This document shows, piece after piece, positions 52,007 to 60,718 of a DNA stretch of 64,000 nt. The DNA comes from Alloyangia pacifica (GTDB lineage Bacteria > Pseudomonadota > Alphaproteobacteria > Rhodobacterales > Rhodobacteraceae), in contig NZ_JAIVKX010000022.1 of assembly GCF_020524285.1 (NCBI RefSeq), forward strand, positions 46,433-110,432. Reading direction: 5' to 3'. Under the pieces are notes generated by a model, which had not been told where the DNA came from, made no database searches, and saw only the letters and a program-made list of their open reading frames with translations. Position 1 is the stretch's first letter, and every line of letters begins with the position of its first letter. The position numbers were made by a program, and so were the translations under genes.

Positions 52007-53020
52007 ATGAAGAAGATCCTGCTTGCCACGACCCTTCTGCTGCCGATGGCACTGCCCGCGGCCGCCGAGGGCGAGTTGAACATCTACGCCTGGGCCGACT
52101 CCATCGCGCCCGAGCTGCTCGAGAAATTCACCGCCGAGACCGGCGTCGAGATCACCGTCGACAGCTACTCGTCGAACGAGGACGCGCTGACCCGCCTGCA
52201 GGCCGGCTCCTCGGGCTATGACCTCATCACCCCATCGCAGCACTTCGTGAAGATCATGATCGACGAAGGCCTGCTGATGGACATCGACGCCAGCGAGATG
52301 GACGCCTACGCGCAGGTCGAGGACAAGTGGAAGGGCCAGTGGTGGGATCCGGAGAATGACTACTCGATCCCGCTCGCCTATGGCACCGCCGGCTTCGCGG
52401 TGAACCGCGACCTCTACGATGGCCCGGTCGACAGCTGGTCGGTGCTGTTCGAGCCGACCGACCTCTCGGGGTCCATCGCCATGCTGTCCTATCCCGACGA
52501 GGTGGTCAGCGCGGCGGAGCTCTATCTCGGCGTCGACTATTGCTCGGAAGAGACCTCGGAGATGCGCAAGGTCTACGACCTCCTCGAGGCGCAGAAGTCC
52601 TCGGTGGTCGCCTATACCTCCGACAATATCGAGAACCGCATCGGATCGGGTGAGGTCGCGGCGCACTTCTGGTGGGACGGCAACGTTCTGAAGGCCCGCA
52701 ACGATGGCGCCAACCTTGAGTTCGCGATGCCGAAAGAGGGTCTGGTGGGCTGGCTCGACAGCTTCGTGGTGCCGGCCGGTGCCGAGAACGTCGACAACGC
52801 CAAGGCGTTCATCGACTTCATGTCGACCGTCGAGAATGCGACCATCCAGTACAACTACTACGCGCACTCCTCGCCGGTTGAGCTCGACCTCGAGAAGGCC
52901 GTCTACACGCCCGAGAACGCCCCCGAGCTGTTCCCGGACGTGCCGGTGGTCTTCGCCGAGGCCTGCAGCCCGGCAGCGCAGGATCTGGTGACCCGCGTCT
53001 GGACCGACCTGCTGCAGTAA
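52007..53020 (+). CDS. PotD-like polyamine-type substrate-binding protein
   Basis: A 337-residue periplasmic protein with a Sec signal (MKKILLATTLLLPMALPAAA). The mature start GELNIYAWADSIAPELLEKF and later SSGYDLITPSQHFVKIMI, PLAYGTAGFAVNRD and AHFWWDGN match the PotD/PotF group, where aromatic and acidic residues hold the amine ligand. AAGGAG lies upstream of the ATG. The ligand could be putrescine, spermidine or an acylated or modified amine. Confidence 0.9.
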   Translation: MKKILLATTLLLPMALPAAAEGELNIYAWADSIAPELLEKFTAETGVEITVDSYSSNEDALTRLQAGSSGYDLITPSQHFVKIMIDEGLLMDIDASEMDAYAQVEDKWKGQWWDPENDYSIPLAYGTAGFAVNRDLYDGPVDSWSVLFEPTDLSGSIAMLSYPDEVVSAAELYLGVDYCSEETSEMRKVYDLLEAQKSSVVAYTSDNIENRIGSGEVAAHFWWDGNVLKARNDGANLEFAMPKEGLVGWLDSFVVPAGAENVDNAKAFIDFMSTVENATIQYNYYAHSSPVELDLEKAVYTPENAPELFPDVPVVFAEACSPAAQDLVTRVWTDLLQ

Positions 53021-53029
53021 CCGACCCGT

Positions 53030-53054
53030 TCCGCGGCGGCCCCGCCGCCGCGGA
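53030..53054 (+). terminator. Hairpin after the binding-protein gene
   Basis: A perfect 11-bp stem (TCCGCGGCGGC / GCCGCCGCGGA) with a 3-nt loop, 9 bases after the stop. There is no T-tract; it probably protects the upstream mRNA or partly separates the transport genes from the enzyme genes. Confidence 0.5.
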
Positions 53055-53169
53055 CACCCCGCCGCCGTCCGGCCGGCACGCGGCAGCGCCGCGTTCCGCC
53101 CCGACGACGGACCGAACCCCGAACCGTCAAACAACCGGACCGTCAAAATTGCCCACGAACGGAGACGTC

Positions 53170-53595
53170 ATGGCACATACCCGCATCCGCAAGTTCAACA
53201 CCAAGGACACCTACCCCGAGCAGAATCTCGACAACGACCTGTGCCAGGCCGTGGTCGCCGAGGGCAAGATGGTGTTCCTGCGCGGTCAGTGCCCGCAGAA
53301 CCTCGACGATGCCAAGAACATCGGGAGCCACGACCCGGTCGAGCAGACTCACAAGGTCATGCAGAACATCAAGCAGCTGATGGAAGAATGCGGCGGCGCG
53401 ATGGAGCATGTCTGCCGCGTGCAGGTCTTCCTCACCGACGTGCGCAACCGCGAGGCGGTCTACCGGACCATGGGCGAATACATCAAGGGCGTGCACCCGG
53501 TGTCCACCGGCCTCGTGGTGACCGCGCTGGCGCGGCCCGACTGGCTGGTCGAGATCGAGGCGACCGCCGTCATTCCCCACGACTACGAGGCCTGA
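53170..53595 (+). CDS. RidA-family (YjgF/YER057c/UK114) protein
   Basis: A 141-residue single-domain protein. RidA enzymes hydrolyse reactive enamine/imine intermediates released by PLP or amine-oxidising enzymes. Visible family features: FLRGQCPQNLDDAKN, EQTHKVMQNIKQLMEECG, VFLTDVRNREAVYRTMGEY, and the late ALARPDWLVEIEATA with the Arg and Glu positions of the active site. A GGAG site precedes the start at 53,170. It is followed after 6 bases by the DUF1028 gene, a frequent pairing. Confidence 0.9.
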   Translation: MAHTRIRKFNTKDTYPEQNLDNDLCQAVVAEGKMVFLRGQCPQNLDDAKNIGSHDPVEQTHKVMQNIKQLMEECGGAMEHVCRVQVFLTDVRNREAVYRTMGEYIKGVHPVSTGLVVTALARPDWLVEIEATAVIPHDYEA

Positions 53596-53601
53596 TCCCG
53601 C

Positions 53602-54276
53602 ATGACCTTTTCCCTTGTCGCCCGCTGTCCCGAGACCGGCATGTTCGGCATCGCGATCTCGTCCTCCTCGCCGGCGGTGGCCGCGCGCTGCGCCTATGCG
53701 CGCGCCGGTGTCGGCGCGGTGGCGTCGCAGAACGTGACCGACCCCACCCTCGGCCCGCTTGCGCTGGACCTGATGCAGGCCGGCAAATCCGCCGCTGAAG
53801 CCATCGAGGGCGTGCAGGCGCAGGGGAGGTTCATCGAGTACCGCCAGGTGCTCGCGGTGGACAGCGAGGGGCGCACCGCGATCCACTCCGGCCCCAATTC
53901 GCTGGGCATCTGGACCCAGGCGCAGGCGCAGAACGTCGCCTCTGGCGGCAACCTGCTGGCCAATGACCGCGTGCCGCAGGCCATCGTCGACGGCTACCTC
54001 TTGGCCAGCGGCCACATCGGTGACCGGCTGATCGCCGCGATGCGCGCCGGTCTTGCCGCCGGGGGCGAGGCCGGGCCGGTTCATTCGGCGGGAATGAAGA
54101 TTGTGGACAAGGTCTCCTGGCCGGTTGCCGACCTGCGCTGCGACTGGACCGAGGACTGCCCGATCGAGGCCATTGCCACCGCCTGGGAGGTCTACAAGCC
54201 GCAGCTCGAGGCCTACGTGCAGCGCGCGCTCGACCCGCGCGAGGCGCCGTCCTACGGCGTGCCCGGCGACGAGTGA
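53602..54276 (+). CDS. DUF1028 family protein (Ntn-hydrolase-like fold)
   Basis: A 224-residue protein beginning MTFSLVARCPETGMFGIAIS, then VASQNVTDPTLGPLALDLM and AIHSGPNSLGIWTQAQAQNVASGGNLLAN (in outline), the typical core of DUF1028. The family has an Ntn-hydrolase-like fold and is seen beside RidA and amine-degradation genes; its reaction is not established. Here it lies between RidA and an aldehyde dehydrogenase gene. Confidence 0.9.
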   Translation: MTFSLVARCPETGMFGIAISSSSPAVAARCAYARAGVGAVASQNVTDPTLGPLALDLMQAGKSAAEAIEGVQAQGRFIEYRQVLAVDSEGRTAIHSGPNSLGIWTQAQAQNVASGGNLLANDRVPQAIVDGYLLASGHIGDRLIAAMRAGLAAGGEAGPVHSAGMKIVDKVSWPVADLRCDWTEDCPIEAIATAWEVYKPQLEAYVQRALDPREAPSYGVPGDE

Positions 54277-54350
54277 GCGGCGCGCTCGCGCCGCAGGACA
54301 CGGGCGGCCCCCGGCGCGGGGCCGTCATCCAAAGACAGAAAGCTGAATTC

Positions 54351-55844
54351 ATGGAACTGACCCACGCAGACTGGCAGGCGAAGGCGAAGGCGCTGAGCTT
54401 CCGGACCCAGGCCTATATCGACGGCTGCTTCGTCGACGCGATCTCGGGCCGCACCTTCGAGACGATCAACCCGGCCACAGGCGAGGTGCTGGCAAGTGTC
54501 GCTGAATGCGATGCTGCCGATGTCGACCTGGCCGTCGCCGCCGCGCGCCGCGCCTTCGAGGGCGGTTCCTGGTCGCGGATGGACCCGGTCGCGCGCAAGG
54601 GCGTTCTGCTGAAGCTCGCCGAGCTGATCCGCGCCCACCTCGAGGAGTTCGCGCTGCTCGACACTCTCGACATGGGCAAGCCGATCACCGAGTCCTATAC
54701 TGTCGACGCGCCCGGCTCCGCCCACTTCTTCCAGTGGTACGCCGAGGCGATCGACAAGCTCTACGACGAGGTCGCCCCGACCGGACCCGGTGACCTGGCG
54801 CTGGTGCGCCGCGTGCCGCTCGGCGTCGTGGGCGCGGTGGTGCCGTGGAACTTCCCGCTCGACATGGCCACCTGGAAATCCGCCGCGGCGCTGGCCGCGG
54901 GCAACTCGGTGGTGCTGAAACCGGCCGAGCAATCGCCGCTCTCGGCGCTGCTGCTGGCCGAACTGGCGACGCAGGCGGGCGTGCCGGATGGCGTGTTCAA
55001 CGTGGTGCCGGGCTTCGGCCACACCGCGGGCAAGGCGCTCGGCCTGCACATGGACGTGGATTGCCTCGCCTTCACCGGGTCGACCGCGACCGGCAAGCGC
55101 TTCATGGAATACTCCGGCCAGTCGAACCTCAAGCAGGTCTGGCCCGAGACCGGCGGCAAGAGCCCCAACATCGTCTTCGCCGATTGCGAGGATCTCGAGG
55201 CGGCGGCCGACATGGCGGCCTTCGGCATCTTCTTCAACCAGGGCGAGGTGTGCTCGGCCAACAGCCGTCTCTACGTCGAGCGTTCGATTCACGACAGGTT
55301 CCTCGAACTGCTTAAAGCCCGCGCCGAGGCGCGCGTGCCCGGCGATCCGCTCGATCCGTCCACCGTGCTGGGGGCGATCGTCGACGAGAAGCAGACCGCG
55401 TCGATCATGGCCTGTGTCGAGGCCGGCAAGACCTCGGCGCGGCTGGTGACCGGCGGCGCGCGGGTGACCGTGGACGGCAAGGGCTGCTTCGTCGCCCCGA
55501 CGATCTTCGGCGACGTGGCGCAATCCGACGCGCTGGTGCAGGAAGAGATCTTCGGCCCGGTGCTGGCGGTGATCCCCTTCGACAGCGAGGAGGAGGTCGT
55601 CGAGATGGCCAACGACAGCCCCTACGGGCTCGCGGCTTCGGTCTGGACCGACAACCTCAACCGCGCCATCCGCATGGCCGACAGGCTGCACGTCGGTACG
55701 GTCTCGGTGAACACGGTCGACGCGCTCTCGGCGCAGACGCCCTTCGGCGGGATGAAACAGTCGGGCTTCGGGCGCGACCTGTCGCTGCATTCGCTCGACA
55801 AGTACACGGCGCTGAAGACCACCTGGATCAAGTACAAGCTGTAA
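54351..55844 (+). CDS. Aldehyde dehydrogenase, PuuC-like
   Basis: A 497-residue NAD(P)-dependent aldehyde dehydrogenase of standard size. Motifs: VVPWNFPLDMATWKSAAAL, FTGSTATGKRFM, catalytic Glu in WPETGGKSPN, catalytic Cys in FNQGEVCSANSR, and EEIFGPVLAVIPF. Closest in look to gamma-glutamyl-gamma-aminobutyraldehyde and betaine/aminobutyraldehyde dehydrogenases, which suits an amine pathway. The start at 54,351 matches the family N terminus (THADWQAKAKAL). Confidence 0.92.
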   Translation: MELTHADWQAKAKALSFRTQAYIDGCFVDAISGRTFETINPATGEVLASVAECDAADVDLAVAAARRAFEGGSWSRMDPVARKGVLLKLAELIRAHLEEFALLDTLDMGKPITESYTVDAPGSAHFFQWYAEAIDKLYDEVAPTGPGDLALVRRVPLGVVGAVVPWNFPLDMATWKSAAALAAGNSVVLKPAEQSPLSALLLAELATQAGVPDGVFNVVPGFGHTAGKALGLHMDVDCLAFTGSTATGKRFMEYSGQSNLKQVWPETGGKSPNIVFADCEDLEAAADMAAFGIFFNQGEVCSANSRLYVERSIHDRFLELLKARAEARVPGDPLDPSTVLGAIVDEKQTASIMACVEAGKTSARLVTGGARVTVDGKGCFVAPTIFGDVAQSDALVQEEIFGPVLAVIPFDSEEEVVEMANDSPYGLAASVWTDNLNRAIRMADRLHVGTVSVNTVDALSAQTPFGGMKQSGFGRDLSLHSLDKYTALKTTWIKYKL

Positions 55845-55871
55845 ATCGGCAATTTGGAGAAGAGACCCAGC

Positions 55872-56855
55872 ATGAGCCGCTACACGCTCCGACAGCTCGA
55901 GTACTTCGTCGCCGTCGGAGAGGCGGGCAGCATCATGCTCGCCGCCAGCCGGGTCAATGTCTCCTCTCCGTCGATCTCGGCGGCGATCTCGCAGCTCGAG
56001 ACCGAGTTCGGCATGCCGCTCTTCCTGCGCCAGCACGCGCGCGGCCTGGCATTGACCCAGGCCGGGCGCACCCTGATGGAGCAGGCCCGGCAGGTGCTGC
56101 GCGAGGCCGACCGGCTGGTCGACCTCGCCGGAGACCTGGCGGGGCAGGTACGCGGCCCGATCGCGGTGGGCGGCATGCTGACCTTCGCGCAGGCCGTGCT
56201 GCCGCCGCTGCGCAAGGATTTTGTCGATGCCTTCCCCGATGCGCGCTTCCGGCAGATCGAACTCGATGCCAACGAGCTGGTCAGCGGCCTGCGCCGCGCC
56301 GAGATCGACGTCGCGCTGTGCTATGATCTGGTGATGCCGCCGGACATGAAGTTCATTCCGCTGATCGACATGCCGCCCTTCGTGGTGATCGCCGCCAGCC
56401 ACCCGCTGGCCGACCGCAAGGAGATTGCCCTCGAGGCGCTGCGCGGCGAGCCGATGGTGCTGCTCGACCTGCCGCAGAGTTCCGACTATTTCCTGTCGTT
56501 CTTCCACGACCGCGGCCTCAAGCCCGAGATCGCCGAACGCTCGCGCGACATCGCGGTGGTGCGCAGCCTCGTGGCCAATGGCTTCGGCTATTCCATCGCC
56601 AACATGCGCCCGCTCAACGGCCGCTCGCCCGATGGCAAACCGCTGCGCTTCATTCCGCTCTCGGGCGACCTGCGCCCGCTGAAGATGGGGCTGATGATGA
56701 CCCACCAGGCCGAGACCACAAACGTCGTCCGCAGCTTCGTCGAGTTCGCCCAGAAGTGGTTTCGCGACGGCTTCATGCCCGGGCAACTGCCGCATCAGAT
56801 CAGCGGGCCCAAGGCCAGCCCAGCGTCGGATGGGCAGGCGCCGCCCGCGCGATGA
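55872..56855 (+). CDS. LysR-type transcriptional regulator
   Basis: A 327-residue regulator: HTH in TLRQLEYFVAVGEAGSIMLA and VSSPSISAAISQLETEF, then a two-lobed effector domain (GPIAVGGMLTFAQAVLPPL onward). GGAGA precedes the ATG at 55,872. It is on the same strand as, and in the middle of, the amine-type gene set, with 27 bases after the aldehyde dehydrogenase gene and 74 before the deacylase gene, so it probably governs that set. Confidence 0.92.
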   Translation: MSRYTLRQLEYFVAVGEAGSIMLAASRVNVSSPSISAAISQLETEFGMPLFLRQHARGLALTQAGRTLMEQARQVLREADRLVDLAGDLAGQVRGPIAVGGMLTFAQAVLPPLRKDFVDAFPDARFRQIELDANELVSGLRRAEIDVALCYDLVMPPDMKFIPLIDMPPFVVIAASHPLADRKEIALEALRGEPMVLLDLPQSSDYFLSFFHDRGLKPEIAERSRDIAVVRSLVANGFGYSIANMRPLNGRSPDGKPLRFIPLSGDLRPLKMGLMMTHQAETTNVVRSFVEFAQKWFRDGFMPGQLPHQISGPKASPASDGQAPPAR

Positions 56856-56929
56856 GCGCATCCCGCCAAGACACAGAGACCGACTTGCCACGTCGTCCGC
56901 AACCGGCCCAACACCACGAGAAAGGTCCC

Positions 56930-58099
56930 ATGGATACCCTCAGCCTGCTGGACAAGCTCATTGCCTTCGACACCACCGTCGGCACGCCGAACCTCGCGCT
57001 CATCGACTTCATCGAGACATATCTGAGCGAGCGCGGCTTCCGCGTCACCCGCGTGACCGCGCCCGAGGGGGACCGCGCCGGGCTCTTCGCGGTGATCGGT
57101 CCGGAAGACGCGCCGGGGGTGATGCTCTCGGCGCATACCGACGTGGTGCCGGTCACCGGCCAGCCCTGGACCCGGCCGCCGTTCGAGCTGACGCGGGAGG
57201 GCGACCGGCTCTACGGGCGCGGCACCACCGACATGAAGGGCTATCTCGCGTCCATGCTGGCGGTGGCGGACCGCGCGGCGCAGGCCGACCTGGCCGAGCC
57301 GCTGAAACTGGCGATTTCCTACGACGAGGAGATCGGCTGCGTCGGCATCCGCCAGATGCTGGACCGGCTCGCGCCGGCAATCGGATTGCCGCGCGCCTGT
57401 TTCGTTGGCGAGCCGAGCGAGATGCAGGTGACCATCGGCCACAAGGGCAAGGCGGCGTTCCGCGCCATCTGCCACGGTGAGAGCGGCCATTCGGCGCTGG
57501 CGCCGCAATTTGCCAATGCGCTCTACCTGGCGGCGGATTTCATGGCCGAGCTGCGCGCGCTGCAGGCCGATCTGGCAGCGGAAGGCGCGCGGGATCCGGC
57601 CTACGGTGTGCCTTACAGCACGGTGCATGTCGGCACGCTTTCGGGCGGCACGGCGCTGAACATCGTGCCCGACCGCGCCGAGCTGGCCTTCGAGTTCCGC
57701 CACCTCGCGGCGGACGACCCGGACGCGCTGCGCGCCCGCATCTACGACGCCGCGGCCCGCGTCAGCGCCGGTTTCGGGCCCGAGGACGTGCGTGTGGAGG
57801 TCGAGGAGGTCAATGCCTACCCCGGTCTCGACGTCGCCGAGGCGGCCGAGGTCATTCGCTATGCCAAGGCCATGGCGCAGGGCAACGGCTCCGCCAAGGT
57901 AGCCTTCGGCACCGAGGCCGGCTACTTCGAGAGCCTTGGCATCCCGACCGTGGTCTGCGGCCCGGGCTCTATGGACGGGCAGGGGCACAAGCCGGATGAG
58001 TATATAGAACTTGCGCAGCTTGAGGCCTGCGATGCGATGATGGACCGGATCCTCGACAGCCTGCGGGCCGCGGGCGAACCGGGCGGGCCCTCGAGATGA
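56930..58099 (+). CDS. M20 metallopeptidase, acetylornithine deacetylase (ArgE)-like
   Basis: A 389-residue M20 enzyme with the two-zinc site: SAHTDVVPV, GRGTTDMKGYLAS, DEEIGCVG (catalytic Glu pair), GEPSEMQ and a late HKPDEYIELAQL. Length and sequence fit the ArgE subgroup. Because it ends an amine-uptake and oxidation gene set, it may remove an acyl group from an N-acyl diamine or amino acid rather than serve arginine synthesis. The start at 56,930 follows AGAAAGG. Confidence 0.88.
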   Translation: MDTLSLLDKLIAFDTTVGTPNLALIDFIETYLSERGFRVTRVTAPEGDRAGLFAVIGPEDAPGVMLSAHTDVVPVTGQPWTRPPFELTREGDRLYGRGTTDMKGYLASMLAVADRAAQADLAEPLKLAISYDEEIGCVGIRQMLDRLAPAIGLPRACFVGEPSEMQVTIGHKGKAAFRAICHGESGHSALAPQFANALYLAADFMAELRALQADLAAEGARDPAYGVPYSTVHVGTLSGGTALNIVPDRAELAFEFRHLAADDPDALRARIYDAAARVSAGFGPEDVRVEVEEVNAYPGLDVAEAAEVIRYAKAMAQGNGSAKVAFGTEAGYFESLGIPTVVCGPGSMDGQGHKPDEYIELAQLEACDAMMDRILDSLRAAGEPGGPSR

Positions 58100-58446
58100 T
58101 CGGCGGGAGCTCACCGTGCCGGCGGCTAGGCCGCTCCTTCGCGGGGCCACTGCGTGGAAGTCTTGCTCAAACAATGTGCGGGCGCGATCTCTGGCTGCAA
58201 AAATGTCGCTCGATGGGGGCGGGTCGGATGTCGCGAACTGGCCTTTCCGGGGGAGAGCCGCCCAAAGCAAACGCATTGAGACGGCCCGTACATTTCAGCG
58301 CCGAAGGCCACATTGGTGCCCGAACGGCGCGGCTCATGGCGCCTGGGGAGCGGTGCGCGGCCTTGCGGTCGGCCTGGTTGACGCGTTGCCCCAAAGTCAG
58401 CAAGACTTAATATGTCTATACAAGAAATGAGAGCGGAGTGAGGCGG
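58100..58446. promoter_or_regulatory. Promoter region of the hps operon with a candidate operator
   Basis: 347 gene-free bases. Just before the hpsO ribosome site lies AGACTTAATATGTCTATACAAG (in outline): the core TGTCTATACA at 58,413-58,422 has the TGT-N4-ACA symmetry common to GntR/FCD operators, and AGAC/GTCT flank an AT-rich heptamer. The GntR gene at 61,927-62,625 is the natural candidate to bind here. Confidence 0.45.
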
Positions 58447-59223
58447 ATGGCGGACAGGCAGCAGGCGCGCAGCGAGTGCACCTTCGACTTCTCGGGCCGG
58501 CGCGTGCTGGTCACCGGCGCGAGCCGCGGCATCGGCGAGGCGATCGCGCGGGCCTTCGGCGAGGCCGGGGCCGATCTCGTACTGACGGGGCGGCGGGCCG
58601 AAACGCTCGAGGCGACCGCAGAGCCGCTGCGGCAGATCGGCCGCGACGTGATCTGTCGCGCGGTCGATCAGACCAGCGTGGAGGCGGTGCGCAGCGGGCT
58701 GGCCGATCTGCCGCCGCTCGACGTCCTGATCAACAACGCCGGCGTCGAGGACGTGCGCGCGGCGAGCGAGATCGACGAGCCGCTCTGGGACAAGATCGTC
58801 GACACAAACCTCAAGGGCGCCTTCTTCGTGGCCCAGGCCGCCGCCGCCTCGATGGAGGCCGCCGGGGGCGGCGCCATCGTCAACCTCGCCTCGCTGACCT
58901 CCTTCGTCGGGGTGCCGACCGCGGTGCCCTACAGCGCCTCGAAATCGGGGGTGCTGGGCATGACGCGGGCCTTGGCGGCGGAATGGGCGCCGAAGGGTAT
59001 CCGCGTCAACGCCATCGCGCCGGGCTATTTCGAGACCGAGCTGACCAGCGACTTCTACGAGGATCCGGAGTGGGTCGCGCGGATGACCGCCAGCGTGCCA
59101 GCGGGCCGGCTGGGCGAGATGCAGGACCTGACCGGCGCGACGCTGTTCCTCGCCTCAGATGCCGCGCGCTACATCGCCGGGCAATGCCTGGTGATCGACG
59201 GCGGCTTCCTGGCGCAGATCTGA
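58447..59223 (+). CDS. hpsO: Short-chain dehydrogenase, HpsO-like (DHPS 2-dehydrogenase)
   Basis: A 258-residue SDR with the cofactor motif VTGASRGIGEAIA, NNAG (about 96-99), and catalytic Ser149, Tyr162 and Lys166 (NLASLTS, PYSASKSG). Next to the HpsN-like and HpsP-like genes it fits HpsO, which in the known 2,3-dihydroxypropane-1-sulfonate (DHPS) pathway interconverts DHPS stereoisomers together with HpsP through the 2-keto form. The family call is certain; the pathway call depends on the three-gene set. Confidence 0.8.
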   Translation: MADRQQARSECTFDFSGRRVLVTGASRGIGEAIARAFGEAGADLVLTGRRAETLEATAEPLRQIGRDVICRAVDQTSVEAVRSGLADLPPLDVLINNAGVEDVRAASEIDEPLWDKIVDTNLKGAFFVAQAAAASMEAAGGGAIVNLASLTSFVGVPTAVPYSASKSGVLGMTRALAAEWAPKGIRVNAIAPGYFETELTSDFYEDPEWVARMTASVPAGRLGEMQDLTGATLFLASDAARYIAGQCLVIDGGFLAQI

Positions 59224-59365
59224 GCAACCGGTCGGCGCGGCCGCGGGCCGCAGCCGGCCCCTTGAAGATGGGCACGGACTGTCGGGGCGCTTGCCCGGAC
59301 GAGCCGCGGCCCGCCCGACACCGGCGCTCCGCCTCGCGGCGTGCCCATGACAGAAAAGGTGCAAG

Positions 59366-60694
59366 ATGCCCGAAGTGAACGTTCAGAAACTTGCCGGCAT
59401 GTCCGCGGCCGATCGTGCCGCGCTGGTCCGGCGCTCCGAGGCGGACCTGTCGTTCTTCCTCGAGAAGGCCGCGCCGATCATCGAGGCCGTGCGCACCGAA
59501 GGCGACGCGGCGCTGGTGCGCTTCGGCCGCGAGCTGGACAAGTCCGAAGGGCTCACCCAGGAGATCCTGCAGGCGCCGCAATCGGAATTCGACGAGGCCT
59601 TCGACCTGGTGGACCCCGAGGTGATCGAGGCGATCCGGGCGGGCATTGCCAATATCCGCAGCTTCCACGAGGAGCAGGCGCCCGAGCCCATGTGGCTCAA
59701 GGAAATCCGCCCCGGCGCCTTCGCCGGTGACCGCTGGACGCCGATCGACTCGGTGGCGCTCTACGTGCCGCGTGGCAAGGGCTCCTTCCCCTCGGTGACG
59801 ATGATGACCGCGGTGCCGGGCAGCGTGGCCAAGGTGCCGAACCTCGCGATCTTCACCCCGCCGGGTCCGGACGGAAAGGTGGATGCCGCAACGCTGGTCG
59901 CCGCGCGACTGGCCGGGGTCGAAACGGTCTACAAGGCGGGCGGTGCGCAGGCCGTCGCGGCGGCGGCCTACGGCACCGAGACGGTGAAGAAGGCGCATAA
60001 GATCGTCGGGCCGGGCAGCCCCTGGGTGGTGGCCGCCAAGCGCCTGCTCGCCTCCGAGATCGACCCGGGCCTGCCCGCCGGCCCGTCGGAGGTGATGATC
60101 CTCGCCGATGACACGGTGCACGGCGGCCTGGCGGCGATGGACCTGCTGATCGAGGCCGAGCACGGCCCCGACAGCTCGGCCTGGCTGGTGACCTCCTCGC
60201 AGCGGGTGATCGACGAGGCGCTGGCGGCGCTGCCCGTACTCTGGGCCGAGATGACCCCGCAGCGCGTGGAATTCTCCAAGGCGGTGCTCTGCGGCGAGGC
60301 GGGCGGCATCGTGCTGGCGGAGTCGATGGACGACGCCTGCGCCTTCGTGAACGAATATGCCCCCGAGCACCTCGAGATCATGTCCGAGAAACCCTTCGAG
60401 TACCTCGGCGAGATCCGCGACGCGGCGGAGGTGCTGCTGGGCACGCATACCCCGGTGTCGATCGGCAACTTCGCCCTCGGCCCGAACGCGGTGCTGCCGA
60501 CCTCGAAGGGCGCCAAGACCTGGGGGCCGCTGTCGGTCACCGACTTCCTGCGCCGCAGCTCGATCGGCTACGTCACCGAGAAGGGCTACGCGCCGCTCGC
60601 GAAGACCGCCAAGACGCTGGCCGAATACGAGGGTTTCTCGTCCCATGCCAACGCCGTCAGCGCGCTGCGTGCCAAGTACCTCAAAGCCAAGTAA
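59366..60694 (+). CDS. hpsN: Histidinol-dehydrogenase-like HpsN, sulfopropanediol 3-dehydrogenase
   Basis: A 442-residue member of the histidinol dehydrogenase family. Core blocks: VALYVPRGKGSFPSVTMMTAVPGSVA, KAGGAQAVAAAAYGTETV (in outline), AGPSEVMILAD and EAEHGPDSSAWLV, with the catalytic Glu-His pair in EAEHG. The histidinol-binding C-terminal loop differs from true HisD (THTPVSIGNFALGPNAVLPT). No his genes are near; flanking SDR and zinc dehydrogenase genes give the hpsO-N-P order. HpsN oxidises R-DHPS to R-sulfolactate with NAD+. Confidence 0.85.
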   Translation: MPEVNVQKLAGMSAADRAALVRRSEADLSFFLEKAAPIIEAVRTEGDAALVRFGRELDKSEGLTQEILQAPQSEFDEAFDLVDPEVIEAIRAGIANIRSFHEEQAPEPMWLKEIRPGAFAGDRWTPIDSVALYVPRGKGSFPSVTMMTAVPGSVAKVPNLAIFTPPGPDGKVDAATLVAARLAGVETVYKAGGAQAVAAAAYGTETVKKAHKIVGPGSPWVVAAKRLLASEIDPGLPAGPSEVMILADDTVHGGLAAMDLLIEAEHGPDSSAWLVTSSQRVIDEALAALPVLWAEMTPQRVEFSKAVLCGEAGGIVLAESMDDACAFVNEYAPEHLEIMSEKPFEYLGEIRDAAEVLLGTHTPVSIGNFALGPNAVLPTSKGAKTWGPLSVTDFLRRSSIGYVTEKGYAPLAKTAKTLAEYEGFSSHANAVSALRAKYLKAK

Positions 60695-60718
60695 CGCCCC
60701 TTAACGAAAGGCCGAACC

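Noticed and set aside
59366..60694. Histidinol dehydrogenase for histidine synthesis (hisD)
   Set aside because: No his genes nearby, altered C-terminal substrate loop, and the flanking SDR and zinc dehydrogenase match the hpsO-N-P order.
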